This document shows positions 7,159 to 10,141 of a stretch of 10,141 nucleotides of DNA, in pieces. This DNA is from Burkholderiales bacterium (lineage in GTDB: Bacteria > Pseudomonadota > Gammaproteobacteria > Burkholderiales > Burkholderiaceae_D), in contig JACPVY010000594.1 of NCBI GenBank assembly GCA_016197345.1, positions 1-10,141 on the forward strand, read 5' to 3'. The notes beneath the pieces are model-generated. The model was not told the origin of the DNA and ran no database searches. It saw only the letters and a program-made list of their open reading frames with translations. Position numbers and translations under genes: made by a program. The stretch's first letter is position 1. Every line of letters starts with the position of its first letter.

Positions 7159-7574
7159 TTGATCTCTGCATTCTTACGGAAAAAAGTAAATCCGGCGTGG
7201 GCCAGATAATTTAACGCCGCCAAAATGAAGGACACAGAAATAGATGCAACAAGATAATGCATACCTAACCATTCAACTAGGATGAGCATCAATAGCAAAT
7301 TTAAGCAAAGACTCAGTATCATTACGATGTAGTAACGCAATAACTGACTAAGTTGAATTTTCCGCCCCTGACTAAATGTGATACTTTTATTTAAGATATA
7401 GCCAGCTAGATTGATGAGAAAAAACGCGATGGTGCAGGCAAATAAATAGCTCAATTGCAAACGTTCAACCGCCCACCAGAGAAAAACAATATTCAATGCG
7501 GTACAGGTTCCTCCAACCAACATGAAGCGAAACCAAGGTATAGAAAAAACACGGTGATGAAGAATGGATTTCAT
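7155..7574 (-). CDS. GtrA-like membrane protein
   Basis: A 139-residue protein with four predicted membrane helices (about 14-33, 38-60, 78-100 and 107-130), an N-terminal FRFMLVGGTCTALN segment and an NKSITF motif after helix 2. This is the architecture of the GtrA/DPMS-like family, whose members are thought to help polyprenyl-phosphate-linked sugars cross the inner membrane, or to assist their use in O-antigen, teichoic acid or arabinogalactan modification. The ATG at 7572-7574 lies 5 nt beyond the methyltransferase stop with no clear Shine-Dalgarno sequence, so coupled translation is likely. The 4-nt overlap with the GT4 gene suggests that the two work on the same glycan. Confidence 0.86.
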   Translation of the reverse strand: MKSILHHRVFSIPWFRFMLVGGTCTALNIVFLWWAVERLQLSYLFACTIAFFLINLAGYILNKSITFSQGRKIQLSQLLRYYIVMILSLCLNLLLMLILVEWLGMHYLVASISVSFILAALNYLAHAGFTFFRKNAEIK

Positions 7575-7579
7575 GGGTT

Positions 7580-8394
7580 TTAAGCTTGTATTTTCACCGC
7601 TTCTATCATCACGCAGCCATAGTGTTCTGATTGACTCGCCACATCCAAGTCGGCGCCAATTGATAAAAATGGTGAAAACAAACTGCCAACATTTCCGAGC
7701 ACGCCATTTCGTCCCGATCGCATTTTCAATGCTCGTTGAATTTCAATGGGGCGCGATTTTTTGCCATGGAGCTTGTAAAGTAAGCCGCCAGTCATTGCTG
7801 AGAGTAGCTCCCAACGTCGGACTTGCCCCTCACTAAGATAATTTTGCACAAAGTTAACTTTGATTGAGCGTTGTGCTAATTGTGTTCGCCATTCAGTTTC
7901 TGACCAATCGCGTAAGTGAGCGCACCGTTTGTCTATTTCTTCAAGATAGGCTGAACGTGAGCTAGGCGTAGATAAACCGCCTTTTAAACATTTGTGAAAA
8001 TCGGAGCTTGGGACTGTGAATAAAAATTTACCATTCGGTTTGAGCAAGCGAGCGACCTCGTCCAGCACACCTTCAATTGGGCCAATATGCTCTAGGACAG
8101 AATTTGAAAATACATAATCAAATGACGCATCTTTTTCGGGTATCGCAGTTGCCGAACAGGTATGCACAGATTGATAAATTTTTGATGCAATAGCCAATTC
8201 TGTTTCTAAGGGATCAAGATCAATACCGACCATATTTCTATCGGCGCGAGCCAATGCATCCAACATGATTTTGGTCAATTTGCCATCACCGCAACCAAGA
8301 TCTAAACCGCTATTTCAACGGCACGCCAATAATTTGTTGCCGGTTGAAAGGGGGCATCTTTCATCAAAGCTTTAAGTAATTGATTTGGTGACAT
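7580..8394 (-). pseudogene. Class I SAM-dependent methyltransferase, frame broken before motif I
   Basis: The locus starts at ATG 8392-8394, 2 nt after the stop of the oxidoreductase gene, and reads MSPNQLLKALMKDAPFQPAT, then NYWRAVEIAV, before a TAG at 8302-8304. The rest of a Methyltransf_11-type enzyme is in another frame, from GLDLGCGDGKLTKIML (SAM motif I; first codon at 8306-8308) to TAA at 7580-7582. It keeps the acidic residue after strand 2 (VGIDLDPLE), FDYVFSNSVLEHI (motif IV/post-I) and LLKPNGKFLFTVP. The frame holding motif I has a stop directly upstream, so the halves cannot be joined as written. In relatives the helix after YWRA-E is followed by a longer linker before LDLGCG, so a short deletion of about ten codons is more likely than a single-base error. 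The intact gene would probably methylate a sugar or glycan intermediate. Confidence 0.82.
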
Positions 8395-8396
8395 TT

Positions 8397-9485
8397 TTAT
8401 CCGATCTTTTGTTGAGATTGCGCCGCCATTTGCATAATTTGATGTTGCAATTTCAGAACTGCTAACGCATCGACCGCATCAATGTCGGCGGGCGCGCTAT
8501 TGGAACGAATAGCACGTTCGAAACGGCCAAAAACTTCGTCATTGCCGTATTCCAGCTTACCCAAAAAGTGCAATGGGCCGTTGACGAAATGGCGCATCCA
8601 ATGCATTAAGGTCGCACGCCACGACGTTCTTAAGACTTTGAATGAAGTGTGGTCGCCATCGTTCGGCAGTTCAATATAGATGTCGCGAAATATATCGACC
8701 ATACCAACGGCTTTATCGCCTAACACTGAGACATACCATTCAGAAATCGGCGCTTCAAAGCGGCAGCTAATGCTCACGGGGATGGTATTGTTTTCTCCAT
8801 TTTTGCCGTGGAAAAACGCGTCAATCGATGCGGGCGTGGTATTGCCAGTGGTGCTAACAAAACTCTCCACGCTTTTCATGCTCAAGTTGCCTTTGGATAA
8901 GGCTCTGACCAGATACAAAAGATGTGGGCTTTCATCAAAAAACAAGCCTTGCGGCAATTCTTGGTACCACGTAGGCAGTCTTCTGCCGGGATTACCCCAT
9001 TGGAATGCGGAGATCGAGCGAATCGTGCCCAAACGATTTTCTGCAATCGCTTGTTTTAATTTCAGTGCCGAGCTGGCGAATTGGAAATTATGGACGATTG
9101 CTAGGCACAATTTTTTCTGTTGAGAAAGCGCTACGAGTTCAGTCCCTTGCTCAACCGTCATGGCAAACGGTTTTTCGGTAATGACGTGCAAATTGTGCTC
9201 AAGTGCATCGCGGATGTAGTGATAATGTTCCATCGGCGACGTCACCACATCAATCGCGTCCACCTCATTGATCCATGAAATATCAGCTAAGGTGTGGGCT
9301 TCAGACGCATGGCGAAAACCAAATTTAGCGGCGACCTCGCGCGCTTTGTTGCCCTGTCTATCGGCAACCCCGACAATTTCAAATGCCGGATTCTTTATTA
9401 GCGCGGGGATGTGCCGATGGATACTTACCCAGCCCAAGCCAATCACGCCAATGCGAATACGTTTCGTTGAATTATTCTGCGACAT
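8397..9485 (-). CDS. Gfo/Idh/MocA family oxidoreductase
   Basis: A 362-residue NAD(P)-dependent oxidoreductase. The Rossmann domain opens with IRIGVIGLGWVSIHRH (GxGxxS type). The family lysine lies in ITEKPFAM (EKP at about 104-106, where Lys contacts cofactor and substrate). The DESPHLLYLV segment (His about 188) matches the catalytic region of sugar dehydrogenases, and the C-terminal half is the alpha/beta substrate domain. Such enzymes oxidise or reduce a hydroxyl of a sugar or nucleotide sugar; in this setting making or remodelling a surface sugar is the likely job. I chose ATG 9483-9485, which has GGTGA 5 nt upstream. GTG 9500 and ATG 9497 are in-frame alternatives adding 4-5 residues. 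The stop is 2 nt from the methyltransferase ATG. Confidence 0.88.
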   Translation of the reverse strand: MSQNNSTKRIRIGVIGLGWVSIHRHIPALIKNPAFEIVGVADRQGNKAREVAAKFGFRHASEAHTLADISWINEVDAIDVVTSPMEHYHYIRDALEHNLHVITEKPFAMTVEQGTELVALSQQKKLCLAIVHNFQFASSALKLKQAIAENRLGTIRSISAFQWGNPGRRLPTWYQELPQGLFFDESPHLLYLVRALSKGNLSMKSVESFVSTTGNTTPASIDAFFHGKNGENNTIPVSISCRFEAPISEWYVSVLGDKAVGMVDIFRDIYIELPNDGDHTSFKVLRTSWRATLMHWMRHFVNGPLHFLGKLEYGNDEVFGRFERAIRSNSAPADIDAVDALAVLKLQHQIMQMAAQSQQKIG

Positions 9486-9552
9486 TTGATTCACCATCAC
9501 TTCATGAAAGATTGAAAGGCGGATGTCAGAGGAAGTTGCGCTAACCAGCTTG

Positions 9553-9579
9553 ATCCAATTTAATCCAATTTAATCCAAT
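9553..9579. repeat. 10-bp tandem repeat at the 3' end of the membrane-protein gene
   Basis: The unit ATCCAATTTA repeats in perfect register for 27 bp, 2.7 copies. It spans the stop codon of the membrane-protein gene at 9570-9572. With one copy only, the frame would run on as W-L-L-D-Q-A-G to a stop at 9541-9543, so the extra copies create the present earlier stop. Confidence 0.9.
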
Positions 9580-10141
9580 AACCAGCGCTGTGCACATGCC
9601 ATATCCTGAACCACGCGTGGATGTTTTCCTAGCGCTGCGGCTGTTTGAGTATCCTGCATCCGTCCTCGGCTGACCAAGCGCAGCTCATTGCCATCAAAGA
9701 ACGGTGTATTTTGCACTAGATCGTTTGCCAATCCACATTCAAGGCGCAGAAACACGAGTTGTCGTGCATTTCCTGCGACTCTAGGCGGAATCAGATCAAG
9801 CGATTCTGCAACAAACGATTCAATTTGGATCGCTTTATATGGCACTAACAATATGGCGGAGCCGATACAACTGGCTAAGGCAAAGCCGTATAAGCGTTGT
9901 CGCGCATGCGGGTCTTGCGCCAATCCTTCAAAAGCGATAGCGGCGAGCACCGGTAATACCAACCACGCGGTATGAAAATAGCGATAGCCCCAGCCGTGTC
10001 CCTGATCAAAGGCGACAAAAAAATAGCCGACAAAGCTGACGACACCCGCCCACATGAAAATACTGACCCAGCGTGAATTTGCTTTGAAAAAGTACGCCAT
10101 CAAAGCTAAGGAGATCAGCCCTGGCACTGCCCATAGCCATA
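9570..10141 (-). CDS. Polytopic membrane protein, C-terminal part (GT-C-like)
   Basis: The frame is open through the right edge of the window (WLWAVPGLISLALMAY and onwards), so only the last 190 codons are present and the GTG at 10125-10127 is not a real start. At least four hydrophobic helices are visible, then a soluble tail of about 75 residues containing ELRLVSRGRM. Between helices is DQGHGWGYRYFH. I associate the QGHGWGYRY-H pattern with large proteobacterial membrane proteins of glycosyltransferase (GT-C/PMT) type, found in surface-polysaccharide loci; this is recollection rather than a search. Its catalytic N-terminus would be outside the window. The tail ends RWLLD at a TAA generated by a 10-bp tandem repeat, probably 3 residues short of the ancestral end, which is unlikely to matter. 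The next gene starts 84 nt downstream. Confidence 0.75.
   Translation of the reverse strand, partial: WLWAVPGLISLALMAYFFKANSRWVSIFMWAGVVSFVGYFFVAFDQGHGWGYRYFHTAWLVLPVLAAIAFEGLAQDPHARQRLYGFALASCIGSAILLVPYKAIQIESFVAESLDLIPPRVAGNARQLVFLRLECGLANDLVQNTPFFDGNELRLVSRGRMQDTQTAAALGKHPRVVQDMACAQRWLLD

Noticed and set aside
8680..9123. 147-codon plus-strand frame opposite the oxidoreductase gene
   Set aside because: It is antisense to a gene with clear Gfo/Idh/MocA motifs and has no recognisable features of its own.
9553..9579. Tandem repeat as a CRISPR or an attachment site
   Set aside because: The unit is only 10 bp with no spacers, and no integrase or cas gene is nearby; it is simple tandem slippage.

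Overview
The window looks like a chromosomal segment of a betaproteobacterium, probably Burkholderiales. The protein sequences of the electron-transfer flavoprotein dehydrogenase, the SDR/thioesterase pair and the CoA-transferase read like that group. This is an inference from protein style, not a database match. No tRNA, rRNA, CRISPR array or insertion sequence was seen.

Layout. (1) 1-1511, minus strand: the N-terminus of a beta-carbonic anhydrase runs off the left edge. Upstream of it lie a small signal-peptide/membrane protein that seems to start at ATT, and an Rnl5/DRB0094-type RNA ligase coupled to it. (2) 1576-3282, minus strand: ETF-ubiquinone oxidoreductase, split by a frameshift and followed by a clear terminator. 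(3) 3283-5936, plus strand, divergent from ETF-QO: an SDR dehydrogenase and a hotdog thioesterase joined by an ATGA overlap, then scoA and scoB (3-oxoacid CoA-transferase). scoA has lost a central block out of frame. A strong hairpin terminator at about 5987-6020 ends this unit and overlaps the stop codon of the convergent gene. (4) 6019-10141, minus strand: a tightly packed polysaccharide or glycolipid gene set. In transcription order it holds the C-terminal part of a polytopic membrane protein (cut by the right edge), a Gfo/Idh/MocA oxidoreductase, a class I SAM methyltransferase (broken), a GtrA-like membrane protein and a GT4 glycosyltransferase. Neighbours are mostly 2-5 nt apart or overlap by 4 nt.

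How the genes work together. Region 3 plus ETF-QO is an acyl-CoA/ketoacid catabolism neighbourhood. SCOT would activate acetoacetate or a related oxoacid with succinyl-CoA, ETF-QO would pass acyl-CoA dehydrogenase electrons to ubiquinone, and the SDR and thioesterase act on undetermined, probably acyl-type, substrates. Region 4 probably modifies a cell-surface glycan.

The most striking point is the number of gene-breaking changes in 10 kb: ETF-QO (apparently loss of one copy of a 5-bp tandem repeat), scoA (about 65 codons missing, out of frame), the methyltransferase (frame break just before the SAM motif), a 10-bp tandem expansion that shortens a membrane protein, and a small gene without a canonical start. 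Either this lineage is losing these functions or the assembled sequence carries errors. I see no convincing new defence or mobile system; the RNA ligase with its ATT-started membrane partner is the least conventional gene pair.
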